Counted from the first letter of the stretch, positions 11,241-23,500 are shown. The stretch: DNA of 64,000 nt from Pyropia haitanensis (GCA_008729055.1 SDUX01000006.1:186001-250000), one strand, 5' to 3'. Program-made: numbers and translations. The notes: generated from the sequence alone by a model not told the origin.

Positions 11241-11440
11241 GGCCGGCACGCTGTCCGCCCTGATCCACCCCACCCCCGCCACAGCGCCGCGGCCGCGGCG
11301 GGGCGCGCCGCGCAGCGGCGGGGCGGGGACGGCCGCTTCAAACCGCGGCGGCGGCGGCGGCGGCGGCGGGCGGCCGCCACAGCAGCAGCCTCGCCCGCGG
11401 GAGCGCACGTCCCCCCCCCCCCCACGCCGCCGCGGCGCGT

Positions 11441-11525
11441 CGCCCCTCTGCCCCCCCCCGCCCCCCCCCCCCCCCCCCCCGCCCCTTCTGTCCGTCGTCT
11501 CCCCGCCGCTGTGGTGCGCGCCGCG
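11441..11525 (+). promoter_or_regulatory. Pyrimidine-rich leader before the hydrolase start
   Basis: An almost pure C/T stretch including C runs and CCTTCTGTCCGTCGTCTCCC sits just upstream of ATG 11526. Similar tracts precede the starts at 17564, 50367 and 56664, so this is a recurring 5' leader feature here. Whether it acts in transcription start or translation cannot be told from sequence. Confidence 0.4.
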
Positions 11526-12824
11526 ATGGCGTTTGTGGCGGCCGCGGCGGGCACCCCCCTGCGGCGCCGCGCCGGCCGCGTCGCGGGCCGCCCACCCCCG
11601 CCGGCGGTGCGGCCGGCGGCGCGGCGGGCGGCCGCCGCACGCGGCGGCGGCGGCGCGGCGGCGGCGGCGGCGGCGGCGTCGGCCGGGTCGCCGCCGCCGT
11701 CGGCGGCGCCCCCCCCCCCCTCGGCGGCGGCGGCGGCGTCCCCCCCCCCCCCCCTGGCGTCTGCGGGCACCCCCCCCACGGGCGGCGGCGCCTCGGCCGA
11801 CGCCATCCGCGCGCTGGTGCGCCTCGCCTCCCGCCCCCGCCGTGCGTTTGTCGACGCCACGTCGGGCGTGCCCGTTGACGCCGCCACGCCGGCGGCGGTG
11901 GAGGTGGTCACCGCGGACGTGGCGCTGCCGGCGGGCGCCGTCCGTGGCGTGCCGGGCGTCTCGACGGACCGCCGCGCGACGGCGTATGTGCTGCTGCGGG
12001 CGGACAAGTGGGACGCGCGCGACCTGTCGGCCACCCGGGCGGTGGTGTTTGGGTACGTTGGGGTGGGGGGGGAAGAGGCGGCGGGGTGAGGCGGGGGGGC
12101 AGCAGGGCGAGCGTAGAGTGACCGGGGTCTGGCGTGCACAAGGCGGGGCTGGTCGGTGGGTCCTACCGCGGGTCGTTGCCCCGCTGCTGTGTTTTTTTTG
12201 CAGCTGGGAGTGTCGGCGAGCAAGGGACGCCACTCTCCGTCAGCGGCTGACTGACATCCCCTGCCGCTCGTCATCGCCGGCGCTCCTGCCCGCACCCCAT
12301 CTGCCCGGTGTGGTCCCCCCCGGTGCCCTCCCCTGCCCGCCGCCAGGCATGGCTTTTCCCAAAAGCCCCGCAACACCCAGTCGACGCTGCGCACGCTCGC
12401 CGCCGCGGGGCTAGCCGTCATCGCGCCCGCGGTGTGGCTGCCCGACACGGCCCCCCCGTGGGTGTCCATCGAGACCACCCGCTGGTGGACGTCCCCGCCG
12501 GCACGCCTGCAGACGGCCCTCACCATTGACATGCTCCGCGCGGCGGAGCTGGCCCGCGGCGTCGGCGTCACCCGCCTGTCGCTGCTCGGCCACAGCATGG
12601 GCGGCGCGCTCGCGCTGGTCGTCGCCGACCTGCTCCTCGCCGCGGACCGGGCAGAGGGCGGCGTCGACGGCGGCGGCGTTGCCGTCGATGCGGTCGTTGG
12701 GCTGGCGCCCGCGGCGGGGCCGCTGCAGCTGACCGCGGTCAACCCGCTGCTGTCGCTCGACGCGCGGGACGGGGCGGAGCGGGCGGTGGACTTTTTCCGC
12801 CGCTGGGCGCCTGGCGGCGGTGGC

Positions 12825-12855
<31 letters not shown>

Positions 12856-13274
12856 GCGGCGGCGGTGGCGCGGCGCCTCCCCCCGCGCTGCTCCTCGTCA
12901 GCGCCCCCCGCGACCGCATCGTCCGCCCCGCGTCGGTGGCGGCGCTCCTCACCGCCGCCCGCCAGTCGGGGGCGGTCCCCCGCGGGGCGCACGTGACGCT
13001 CGCGTCGGGCGCGCACACCGGGTTTGAGGATAGCCTGCAGGTCAACTTGCGGCTACTGCCGCTCGTGGACACGCTCCTGTTTGCGCTTCTGGACTTGTTG
13101 GTCTTTCGGTGGGACGTGTTTGAGCTGCTGACGGGCGACTTTGACGCCCAGCTGCGGGACACCAAGGCGCTCCTCGTGGCGTGGCTGACGGGGGACCTGG
13201 TGGGTGACCGGTCGCTGTACGAGGACGCGCCCGAGGGGGCGACCATTGACAGCATGTACGCGCCAGAGCGGTAG
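11526..13274 (+). CDS. Plastid-type alpha/beta hydrolase, two exons
   Basis: Exons 11526-12052 and 12347-13274 join to a 484-residue protein. The junction restores FGHGFSQ, the oxyanion-hole HGF motif of the fold, from an exon ending in FG and one beginning with HGFSQ. The nucleophile elbow is GHSMGG (Ser 259). The likely triad partners are Asp 365 in APRDRIV and His 399 in GAHTGF. The N-terminus, MAFVAAAAGTPLRRRAG, followed by a long Ala/Pro tract, reads as a plastid transit peptide. A Gly-rich loop of about 20 residues lies before the Asp. The arrangement recalls chlorophyllase, dienelactone hydrolase or polyester-hydrolase-like enzymes, but the substrate cannot be assigned. The stop is TAG at 13272. 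A TGTAA at 13451 might be a polyadenylation signal of the type used in some algae. Confidence 0.85.
12053..12346 (+). other. Intron of the hydrolase gene (294 bp)
   Basis: The donor is GTACGT at 12053 and the acceptor is CAG ending at 12346. Splicing completes a Gly codon (GG+G) and joins two in-frame exons across a conserved motif, so the boundaries are well supported. Confidence 0.88.
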
Positions 13275-13939
13275 CGACGCAGCGACCAGAGCGCATCGTC
13301 TTGTGGGGTGCAGGGAGTGTGCTTGCCCGTTTTGTTTCGGATTTTCCTTGATGCTTTCTTTGTCCCATCTCAGTTGCTGCCACGATACACGTGGCGACCG
13401 TGATGGCTCTGTCTTGTTTGTAGTTTCTGGGGGAATTTCCTCTATGACCATGTAAGTCAAGGAGTGCTTCTGCTCGACCCGGGCGGGAGCTCCCGTCCTC
13501 CAGCTCCGCCCTGCGGACGACACCCGCGAGAGCGCTCGTGTGCTCCCGGCCGAGCTGCCGCCGCCCGGCCATGCGCACGCCACACACGCGGCGGCTCGGG
13601 TTCGTGCAAGCACCCGCTCGGACCCCCCCCCCACCGGACGTTTTGGCGCAGCCGGGGCCACGCGGCTGGCGGCGAGTGCCCAGGCGTCGCTGCGTCGCGC
13701 TACCTCCACACTCCGCCGCCCCGCCGCTCGCGCGCCGCCACGCCGACCCCCTCCGTCCAGCTCGTGACCCCCACAACGCCGCCCGCCCGCGGATCCCATC
13801 CCACCCGCCTGCCGACCTCCGCCGTCGCCTCCGCCGTCGCCTCCGCCGCCGCCGCGACCGCCACCACCACCGCCACCCGCCCGTCCGCGTCCTCCCTGCC
13901 CCCCTCCCCACTGCCCGGTCCTCCGCGAAACACACCAAA
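13275..13939. other. Intergenic: hydrolase 3' region and gamma-chain 5' region
   Basis: The first 180 bases are AT-richer than the surroundings (13310-13455) and probably include the hydrolase 3' UTR, with TGTAA at 13451-13455. The rest is C-rich and runs into ACACACCAAAATGG at the next start. No other gene was supported. Confidence 0.45.
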
Positions 13940-15320
13940 ATGGCCGCCTTTGTGGTGTCGGCCTCTACCTTTGTCCCCGCCCCTGCGTCGGGCCGCCGCG
14001 CGTTTGCTGGCGCGGCCGTGCGGGCCGCCCCCGCCGGGGCGGCGGCGGCGGCGGCCGGCGCGCCCACCATGGCCGCCGACTGGTCGCTGGACAAGTATGC
14101 GGGCATGGCGGGCGCGGCGCGGGGCGCGGCGCCGCCGCGCCCGCCATCGTCGATGAGCACCTTCCAGCGCGCCTACCTGGACAGCCTCAAGCTCAAGTAC
14201 GCGCCCTACCGCGCGGCCGTCGACCCCGAGACCGCCGCCGCGCGGGGCGAGTCGGCCGCCGCCATCCTCGCGCGCGGCGCCCGGTCGTCGCTGGCCATGG
14301 CGGGCCTCGTCAACGCGGGCGCGGTGGCCATGGGCGGCGACGCGACGACGGACGTGGTGGGCGGGCCGACGGGCGCCGCGGCGGACGCGTACATGGCCGC
14401 GTCCGTGCGGTCGCAGTTCAAGGCGACGGCGGTGCCGTTTGGGGTGGTACGTTGGTTTGCGTCGGTGGGTGGCGGCGGCGGCCTACGGAACGGAGTGGGG
14501 GGGGGCGTCCGCCGGTCCAGTGGGCGGTGGCATTGGGTGGCGCTGCCGTGGCCAGCAGGGCCGTCCCGTGTCGTGATTTACTGACATCATTGGTGCACCG
14601 TGTCCTCGACCCCACGTGACCTTCGTGCCGGTCTGGGTGGTACCATCCTCTCCCCCTCCTTCTCCTCCCCCCTCCTCCTCCTCCGCCCTTCCTCTCGCCA
14701 TTCCCTCTGCCCTTTCTTCCCTCCTTTCCCCCCCCCGTTTAGTACACGGCGGCGTGCACGGAGGGCACTGTCAAGGGTGCTGCGGACGCGGCGCGGGTGG
14801 CGTCCCTGTCAGCGACCTTCCGCGCCGGCCACCGGACGGTGGCGCAAAAGTATGGCGACTACACGGAGGCCCGCCGGCAGGCCACCATTGCCGCGCACGG
14901 GTGCTCGTACGAGGAGGCGCTCCTCGGCGCCTACCCCCGTACGGCCGCGGCGATGCTCCTCGGCACCGCCGAGGCCACCCGCGCGTGCGTCCGCTACGCG
15001 TCGGCCGCGTCGCCGGCGGAAGCGTACATGGCCGCGTCGGTTGACGCGGCGATGAAGGCACGTGCCGTAGCTGGCGGCGTGTACGCGCCGTCGTGCACGG
15101 ACGGGTCGACGGGGGGGAGGCCGAGGCGAAACGCGTCGCGGCGGTGGCGGCCCGCTTCCGCTCCGCCCACCTGCCGGCGACGACGCGTGCGGCGGCGCGG
15201 TACGACGCGGCGCGGGCGGCGCGCGTGCACTATGGGCATGGCTGCTCGTACGAGGAGGGGCTGTTTGACAAGTACAGCGCCGTTGCCGCCGCGATGCGCC
15301 CGTCGACGGCGCGGTACTAG
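13940..15320 (+). CDS. Phycoerythrin gamma chain-like protein, plastid-targeted, two exons
   Basis: Phycoerythrin gamma chains are bilin-bearing linkers inside phycoerythrin hexamers of red algal phycobilisome rods. Exons are 13940-14446 and 14743-15320, about 361 residues after one base correction. The N-terminus, MAAFVVSASTFVPAP, and the Ala-rich tail to APTMAADW form a transit peptide. The mature part shows two homologous halves: YMAASV...FGV-YTAACTEG...AAHGCSYEEALL and YMAASV...GGVYAPSCTDG...GHGCSYEEGLF. Five Cys (174, 223, 251, 287, 337) are candidate bilin sites. The first-half/second-half match fixes the splice junction. The frame breaks in G7 at 15111-15117: one more G makes the two halves align residue for residue to TAG 15318. 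Either the sequence has a homopolymer error or the allele is broken. Family call comes from repeat organisation and recalled family features, not from a search. Confidence 0.8.
14447..14742 (+). other. Intron of the gamma-chain gene (296 bp)
   Basis: The donor is GTACGT at 14447, identical to that of the hydrolase intron. The acceptor is TTTAG ending at 14742 after a strong pyrimidine tract (14650-14740). Phase is 0. The junction GV/YTAAC corresponds to an uninterrupted GGVYAPSC in the second repeat half. Confidence 0.88.
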
Positions 15321-17563
15321 GGGCGGCGGGGGACTGCGTGTGCCGAGGTGGGGGCGCGCGTGTGCGGATCGACACTGTGGCAAAGAGGGCGACGGGCAGT
15401 ACTGGGCGAGCCGGAGTGGGGCGACGCGTTTGTTGTAGGAATGGGCGGAGCAAGAGGCGCCGGCAGTCCCTGTGGGGTATTTTGGGGGGCCGTCGAACGG
15501 GGGAATACGAGCGGCAGGTCTCTTGATGAAAGCTTTCGAAGGGGCGGTAGCACGCCACAGGTGGGCCCACACGATCTGGCGCGTCACGAGGCGTGGCTGT
15601 CGCCCCCCGCGGCCGCACCGTAAACGCTTGTCTGTTTCTGATGGTGGCGGCGACAGCCCGTGTCCTTCTCCTCGCGTTGCCTCCACCCACGCGTGGGCCG
15701 CCTGCGGCGCTCACTCTGGATGAAAAAAAAAAAACTGCAAACCACAACAGGACGGCCGACGCGCGGCGGGCGCACGCACCACCCCCCGCGGCGGTCGCCG
15801 ACCGGGCCGCCGCAGCGAGGGGGAGGGGCGGCGACGCCTCCGCCCACGCCCGCCGCGACGGCGCCCCCCCCGGGGAGCAGTGGACAGGCACCGCGCGGGC
15901 AGCAGCCGCGGCGGCGGCGGCCCGCGGTCTGCCGGCCGTGGCGGCGGGCGGCCCCCCCGGCGCCGTCGACGCCGCCGCGGGCGGGTGCGTCCACGGCCGT
16001 GCCGCCGCCACCGTCGCCCTTCCTCACCCCCCCCCCCCCCCCCCCCACCCCCCCCCACCCCGTCGTGCTCGCTGCCCCCCGCGGCGCTGCCGTCTCGTGT
16101 GCCCTCAGCGGGGCACGCCGCGGCACGGGCGGCCGGCGGGGCAGCACCGGCGGGTGGGCGCGGCCGGCACGGCCGCCGGGCGGCGGGGGGGGGGGGGGGG
16201 GGGGGGACGGCCGCGTCGTGCGGCACGCCGGACGCGGCGGCGCGCCGCCGCCGACCGGATGCCGCTCGTTGCGCCGCGGGGTTTTTCCGGTCGGGTGTGC
16301 TCTGACTGTATGCCGTGGCCCGCAACGGGTCGCCGCCAGGGGCCCGCCGCAGGGGCAGCGTGTTCCCGGCCAGAGCGGCCCGCGGGCGGCGGAAGCGTCG
16401 CGGTTCCTCGTGGGCCGGCCGCCGCAAAGGGCGCGCGAGCCACCCACCGCCCCGGTGGTGCAGATCGCGGCGCTCCCGGCGTGGGGAGGGCTTACAGACG
16501 TCGACGCGGGTCGCCGCGCCACCACCAAGCGGTTGCAGGCTCCGACTGGACAGGGGCGACGAGGACAGCCGCCGCCGCCGCCGCCGCCGCCGACGCCGCC
16601 GCCTCTGGCCCCGCCGCGTCGCGGATTTCCGCCCTTTTTCCCCCCCCCTCACCACCACCCCCTCCCCCCTCCCCCCACCCCCCCCCCCCCCCGACCACAC
16701 TCCACCTTCCCCCCCCCCACCCCCCCTCGCACCAGGGGTGTGGTGCAAGGCTTTCTCCCATGGTGTCTCCGACGCTGTCATCTGGGGGGCGGCCGCCGCC
16801 GCTGCCGCTTTGCCCATGTGCGGTCGAGGTGCGGCGGCCGCGACACGCCGCCCCCGCCGTCAACCGCCCGACCGGCAGCCGCCGCGTGGCCGGCGGGCGC
16901 GTGATCCCGCCGCCGCAGCCGCCGCCCGCCGCTCGCTGCCGCCGCCGAGTCACGCCAATCACGGCGTGACGGGCGCGTCTGTGGGTGGTCGTGGTGGTGG
17001 TGGTAGGGGGGGGGGGGGGGGGGGGGGGGGCGGGCGGGTGGGGCGCGGCGCCCCCCCCCCCCCCTCCCCCCCCTCCCCCGCGCCAGTCCCTGGAGGGCTG
17101 CCCCACCCCCCGCCCCGCGCTGGTCGGCACGCGCGGCGGCGTGCAACTCCCAGTACCGCTGGCCGCCCTCCACGCCGCCCGCCGGCGGCGGCGGGCGGCT
17201 GCCAGCCAGCCTCTTGCCGGCCTCTGTCGCGCCCGCCGCGGCGCGTGGCGGCGGGCGGGCGTTTATGGTCGCCTCCCGTCGCCTCCACGCTTCCTCCCCG
17301 GGTGTGGTGCGCTCGCGGCGGCCGCTTCTCTGTTGCCTTTCCCCCCCCCCCCCCTCCCCCCCCAGCCCCCTCTTCCCCTGTCCTCCCTCCATTCCCATTC
17401 CCTTAACGTTCATCCTCCCCCGTCCTCTCCCCTGCACTCGACGTTCATCCACCCCCTTCCCCTGTTCTTCATTGTTGTTTTCACTCCCCCCCCCCCCCCC
17501 CCCCCCCTCCACCTTGCATCCCCGCCCGCACGCGCCCGCCGGGCGCGCGCGCGCGCGTGCGCC
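15321..17563. other. Intergenic, low-complexity
   Basis: It contains C and G runs (16027-16069, 16186-16206, 17009-17030), A12 (15723-15734) and GCC arrays (about 16571-16600). Long overlapping frames on both strands are compositional. The last 230 bases are the pyrimidine-rich leader of the giant gene. No gene could be supported. Confidence 0.45.
17337..17513 (+). promoter_or_regulatory. Pyrimidine-rich leader before the giant coiled-coil gene
   Basis: A long C/T tract with few purines (CCTCTTCCCCTGTCCTCCCTCC-like sequence and a C run near 17487-17508) ends about 50 bases before ATG 17564. It matches the leaders before 11526, 50367 and 56664 in composition and position. Confidence 0.35.
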
Positions 17564-20500
17564 ATGGCGCCGCCGCCGTCCCCCCTCCCCTTTTGGGGCA
17601 GCGGCGGCGGCGGCAGCGGCGACGGCAGCAGCCGGCGGTCGCCACACGCGTCCCCCGCCCCCCCCTCCCCCCCCCCCTCGACGGCGGGCGCGACCAACGT
17701 GGACCTCGACGCGCAGCTGGCCGACGCGGTCGAGACGGCCGAGACGCTCAAGGAGGTGATGGCCGCCGTCGCGGCCGCCTCGGAAGACGCCGACACCGCC
17801 CGCGCCGCCGCCGCCGCCGCCGACCGCACCGCCGCCGCCGCCGTTGCGGCGGCGGCGGCGGCCGACGCTGACGCCGCGGCGCTCCGCCGCCGCCTCGACG
17901 CCACCACGGTGGAGGCGGCCGCCGCGACCGCCGCCGCCGCCGACCTCCGCCGCCGCCTCGACGCGGCCGTCGCCGACGCCGCCGCCGCCGCCACCGCCGC
18001 CGCCGCCGACCGGGACGCTGCCGCCGCCGCCGCCGCCGCCGACGCCGCGGCGGCCCGCCGCCGCCTCGACGACACGGCCGCGGCGGCGGCGGCGGCGGCC
18101 GCCACCGCCGCCGCGGAGCTGGCCGACGCGCGCGCCGCGGCAGACGCGGCGCGTCAGACAGCGACGGCAGAGGCGGCGGCGCTGCGGGCGCGCGCCGACG
18201 ACGCGACGGCGGCGCGCGAGGCGGCGGCTGCGGACGCGGTGCACTTGCGGGACCGCCTCGACGCGGCGGAGCGGGCGGCGGCGGCGGCGGCCGCGGCCGC
18301 CACGGAGCAGCTGGCCGACGCGCGGTCCGAGACGGCGGCGGTGCGGGACGCGGCGGCCGCCGACGCGGCCGCCGCGGCCGACGCCGCGGCCACACAGCTG
18401 GCCGAGGCCCGCGCCGCGACGGTGGCGGCACGCGAGGCGGCGGCCGCCGACGCTGCGGCGCTGCGGGACCGCCTCGACGCGGCGGAGCGGGCGGCGGCGG
18501 CGGCGGCCGCGGCCGCCACCGAGCAGCTGGCCGACGCGCGGTCCGAGACGGCGGCGGTGCGGGACGCGGCGGCCGCCGACGCGGCCGCCGCGGCCGACGC
18601 CGCGGCCACACAGCTGGCCGAGGCCCGCGCCGCGACGGTGGCGGCACGCGAGGCGGCGGCCGCCGACGCCGCGGCGCTGCGGGACCGCCTCGACGCGGCG
18701 GAGCGGGCGGCGGCGGCGGCGGCCGCGGCCGCCACGGAGCAGCTGGCCGACGCGCGGTCCGAGACGGCGGCGGTGCGGGACGCGGCGGCGGCAGAGGCGG
18801 CGGCGCTGCGGGCGCGCGCCGAGGACGCGACGGCGGCACGCGAGGCGGCGGCCGCCGACGCCGCGGCGCTGCGGGACCGCCTCGACGCGGCGGAGCGGGC
18901 GGCAGCGGCAGAGGCGGCGGCGCTGCGGGCGCGCGCCGAGGACGCGACGGCGGCACGCGAGGCGGCGGCCGCCGACGCCGCGGCGCTGCGGGACCGCCTC
19001 GACGCGGCGGAGCGGGCGGCGGCGGCAGAGGCGGCGGCGCTGCGGGCGCGCGCCGAGGACGCGACGGCGGCACGCGAGGCGGCGGCCGCCGACGCCGCGG
19101 CGCTGCGGGACCGCCTCGACGCGGCGGAGCGGGCGGCGGCGGCGGCGGCCGCGGCCGCCACCGAGCAGCTGGCCGACGCGCGGTCCGAGACGGCGGCGGT
19201 GCGGGACGCGGCGGCCGCCGACGCGGCCGCCGCGGCCGACGCCGCGGCCACACAGCTGGCCGAGGCCCGCGCCGCGACGGTGGCGGCACGCGAGGCGGCG
19301 GCCGCCGACGCCGCGGCGCTGCGGGACCGCCTCGACGCGGCGGAGCGGGCGGCGGCGGCGGCGGCCGCGGCCGCCACCGAGCAGCTGGCCGACGCGCGGT
19401 CCGAGACGGCGGCGGTGCGGGACGCGGCGGCCGCCGACGCGGCCGCCGCGGCCGACGCCGCGGCCACACAGCTGGCCGAGGCCCGCGCCGCGACGGTGGC
19501 GGCACGCGAGGCGGCGGCCGCCGACGCCGCGGCGCTGCGGGACCGCCTCGACGCGGCGGAGCGGGCGGCGGCGGCAGAGGCGGCGGCGCTGCGGGCGCGC
19601 GCCGAGGACGCGACGGCGGCACGCGAGGCGGCGGCCGCCGACGCCGCGGCGCTGCGGGACCGCCTCGACGCGGCGGAGCGGGCGGCGGCGGCAGAGGCGG
19701 CGGCGCTGCGGGCGCGCGCCGAGGACGCGACGGCGGCACGCGAGGCGGCGGCCGCCGACGCCGCGGCGCTGCGGGACCGCCTCGACGCGGCGGAGCGGGC
19801 GGCGGCGGCGGCGGCCGCGGCCGCCACCGAGCAGCTGGCCGACGCGCGGTCCGAGACGGCGGCGGTGCGGGACGCGGCGGCCGCCGACGCGGCCGCCGCG
19901 GCCGACGCCGCGGCCACACAGCTGGCCGAGGCCCGCGCCGCGACGGCGGCGGCACGGGCCGCGGCGGCGGCCGACGCGGCCGCCGCTGCCGACGCCGCGT
20001 CTGCGCAGCTGGCAGAGGCCCGCGCCGCGACGGTAGCGGCACGCGAGGCGGCGGCCGCCGACGCCGCGGCGCTGCGGGACCGCCTCGACGCAGCGGAGCG
20101 GGCGGCAGCGTCGGCGGCCGCCGCCGCTGACGCACAGCTGGCCGACGCGGTTGCCGAGGCGGCGGCGGCGCGGGACGCGGCGGCGGCCGATGCGGCCGCC
20201 GCGGCGGCCGACGCGGCCGCCGCGGCCGACGCCGCGACCGACGCGGCGGCTGTCGCCGCGGCCGACCGGGCGGCGGCGGCCGAGGAGGTGGCCGCCGTCC
20301 GCGGCCGCCTCGACGCGGCGGTGGCCGACGCGGCGGCCGCGACGGCCGACGTGGCCAGCCTCTCCCGCCGCCTCGACACGCTGGCCACCACCGAGGCCGC
20401 GGCGGTGGCCGACGCCGCCGCGCACCGGCGCAGTGCGCAGGACGCCACCGCCGCGGCAGAGGCGGCAGCCGATGCCAGGGCGGCGGCGGAAGCGCAGCGG

Positions 20501-23500
20501 GAGGCGGCGGCGGCCGACGCGGCGGCGCTGCGCGGGCGGTTGGACGACGCGGCGGCCGCCGTGGCGCGCGCAGAAGCCGCGGCGGCAGACGCGGCCGCGC
20601 AGCGGGAGGCGACCGCCGCCGAAGCGGCCGACCTGCGCGGCCGCTTGGACGCGGCGGTGACGCGCGCGGCGTCGCTGGAAGAGTCCAAGGCGGCTGCGGT
20701 GGCGCAGCGCGAGGCAGAGCGGGATGCGGTGGCGACACAGGCGGCCGACCTGCGTGGCCGCCTTGACGCGGCGGCGGCCGAGGCGTCAGCACTGGAGCAG
20801 TCCAACGCTGCTGCGGTTGCCAAGCTGGAGGCCGACCGGGACGCGGCGGCTGCCGAGGCGGCCGCTCTGCGTGATGCGGTCGACCGGGCAGCTGCCAAGG
20901 CGGCAGCACAGGTGGAGGAGGCCCGGGCGGCTGCGGCTGAGCAGCTGGCGTCCCAGCAAGCGGCGGCTGCGGCTGAGGCGGCCAGTCTGCGTGGCCGCCT
21001 CGACGAGGCGGCTGCGCGGGCGTCCGAGGTGCAAGCGTCGCGGGCGGCCGCGGAGACGCAGCACCACGCGGCGGCGGCCGAGGTGGCCGACCTGCGTGAC
21101 CGCCTGGCAGCGTCGGCGGCCGCGGCGGCTGTCCAGGTGGCAGACCTGGAGCACTCCCGCGCACAGGTCGTTGCGTCGCGGGAGGCGGCAGAGGCAGAGG
21201 CGGCCGACCTGCGCCGCCGCCTGGACGAGGCCACGGCCGAGGCGGCCGCGACGGCGGCAGCCGCGGAGGCGTCCGAGGCGGCTGCGGTGGCCGCCCTCGA
21301 GGCGGACCGGGACGCGGTGGCGGATGAGGCGGCCGCGTTGCGGGCGGACCTTGCGCAGGCGGCGGCGCAGGCGGCGGCGCTTGAAGAGGCGAGGGCAGCT
21401 GCTGTGGCGAGAAGAGACGCGGCGGATGCAAAGGCGGCGGACCTGGGCGGTCGTCTGGACGAGGCCGCCGCGAAGGCTACTGAGCTAGCAGATGCAAACG
21501 CCGCTGCTGTTGCCCAGCTGCAGGCTGACCGGGACGCGGCGGCTGCCGAGGCACGTGACTTGCGCGGCCGCCTCAGCAAGGCGGCTGCTGATGCAACAGA
21601 GCTGAAAGAGTCCACGGCAGCTGCTGTAGCCAGGCTAACGGCCGAGCGCGATGCGGTTGCTGCCGAGGCGGCCGTGCTGCGTGCTGACGTCGACGCGGCG
21701 GCGGCCAAGGTGTCGGAGGTGGAAAAGTCCAAGGCGGCTGCGATTGCCAGACTCGGGGCGGACCGGGACGCGGTGGCTGCAGTGGTGGGTGACCTGCATG
21801 GCCGCCTGGACAAGGCGGCTGCCAAGGCGACGGAGCTGGCAGAGTCGAATGCGGCTGCGGTTGCGAAATTGGAGGCCGACCGCGATGCTGCTGCTGCTCA
21901 AGCGGGCGACTTGCGCGCCCGTCTCGACCAGGCAGCCACCGAGGCGAGAGAGATGGAGCAGGCAAAGGCAGCTGCTGTCGGCAGAATAGGGGCCGACCGT
22001 GATGCGCTGGCGGCGGAGGCGCGCGACCTGCGCGGCCGCCTTGGCGTTGTTGCCGCCCAGGCGACGGAGGTAGCCGAGTCAAAGGCGGCGGCTGTTGCAA
22101 AACTGGAGGCTGAGCGCGATGCATTGGCGGCCGAGGCGGCCGCTCTACGTGACGACGTGGAGAAGGCAGTGGCTGAGGCGGCGAGGCTGGACGGCGCCAG
22201 GGCGGACGCGGTTACCGAGCTAACTGCCAAGCAAGAGGCGGCAGCCGCCGAGGCGGATAGCCTGCGTGGCCGCCTGGACGAGGCCGTCGCGAAGGCGGCC
22301 GAGCGGGAGGAGGCCAGGGCGGCGGCCGTCGCCCAGGTGGCGGCCCAAAGAGAGTCCGCGGCGGCCGAAGCCACCGACCTTCGTGGTCGCCTTGACCAGG
22401 CAGCAGCCAAGTCAACTGAGCTAGCAGAGTCCAAGGCGGCTGCCATTGCGAGACTGGAGGCGGAGAGGGATGCGGTTGCTGCCGAGGCGGCCGCTCTGCG
22501 TGGCAACGTGGAGGAGGCACTGGCCGAGGCGGAAGCTGCGGAAGAAGCCAGGGCGGCTGCGGTCGAGAAGTTGACCTCGCAGGAACAAGCGGCGGCAGCT
22601 GAGGCAGCTGACCTCGGTGGCCGCTTGGCCGAGGCGACGACCAAGGCGGCGGCGTTGGAACAGGCCAGAGCGGCCGCGGTCGCCAGGCTAGCAGCCAACG
22701 AAGAGGCGGCCGCGGCCGAGACGACCGAACTGCGTGGTCGTCTTGACGCGGCCGTGGCCGCGGCAACGGTGCTGGAAGAGTCCAAGGCGGCTGCTGTTGC
22801 TGCACTACAGGCTGAGCGGGATGCCGTGGCTGCGGAAGCGAGCGACCTGCGTGGCCGCCTCGACAAGGCGGCGGCTACTGCCACTGAACTGGAGGAGGCG
22901 CGGGCGTCTGCTGTTGCCAAGCTGGAAGCTGAGCGGGATGCGGTTGCTAGAGAGGCGGCTGCATTGCGTGTCGACGTTGAGAAGGCAACCGCCAATGTGG
23001 CAGAGCTGAATGCAGCCAGGGCGGCTGATGTACAGAAATGGACGTGTGAGCGACAGGCGGCAGCGGATGAAGCAGGCAACTTGCGCGGCCGTTTGGACCA
23101 GGCGGCCGCAAGAGCAACCGAGTTGGAGGAGTCCAAGTCAGCAGCTGTTGCCAGAATCGAGGCTGAGCGGGATGCGGCGACGGCTGAGACGGGCGAGCTT
23201 CGTGACCGCCTGGACGCGGCGGCCGCCAAGGCGGCCGAGCTGGAGGAGGCCAGGGTGGCTGCGGTCACGAAGCTGGCGACTCAAGAGGAGGGGGCAGCGG
23301 CCGAGGCGGCCGACCTGCGTGGTCGTCTGGACGCGGCAACGTCCGCGGCGACAGCTCTCGAAGAGTCCAAGGCCGCTGTTGTTGCCAAGCTGGAGGGTGA
23401 GCGAGATGCGGCTGTCAGCAGGGCGGCAGCCGTTGGTGATGAGCTGAGGGAGGCGGTCGCCAAGGCAGCAGAGTTTGATGAATCCCGGGCGAGTGCGATT

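Larger units (their letters stand above)
9260..11525. other. Intergenic, G-run and low-complexity DNA
   Basis: It begins with dense G runs (9265-9355), then GC-rich sequence without convincing protein features. A long plus-strand frame (9404-11263) is open only by composition: it reads straight through the poly(A) tract as poly-Lys and through the GTGGC array. The notable contents are the A25 tract and the pentamer array, listed separately. The last 80 bases are the pyrimidine-rich leader of the next gene. Confidence 0.5.

Noticed and set aside
9404..11263. Plus-strand frame of 619 codons
   Set aside because: It includes poly-Lys from A25 and a GTGGC-array tail, with no folded-looking segments or conserved motifs.
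6145..11268. Minus-strand frame of 1,707 codons
   Set aside because: It crosses the pseudouridine synthase extension, the A25 tract (as poly-Phe) and the pentamer array; it is open only because of G+C composition.
15111..15117. Gamma-chain gene as a true pseudogene
   Set aside because: It has a single one-base break in a G run, with the same sign as breaks in unrelated intact-looking genes; everything else (splice sites, repeats, stop) is preserved.
16778..21825. Three antisense frames of about 1,200 codons opposite the coiled-coil gene
   Set aside because: They mirror the repeat units of the plus-strand gene, consist of Arg/Pro, Arg/Gly or Ala/Ser runs, and have no independent start context or motif.
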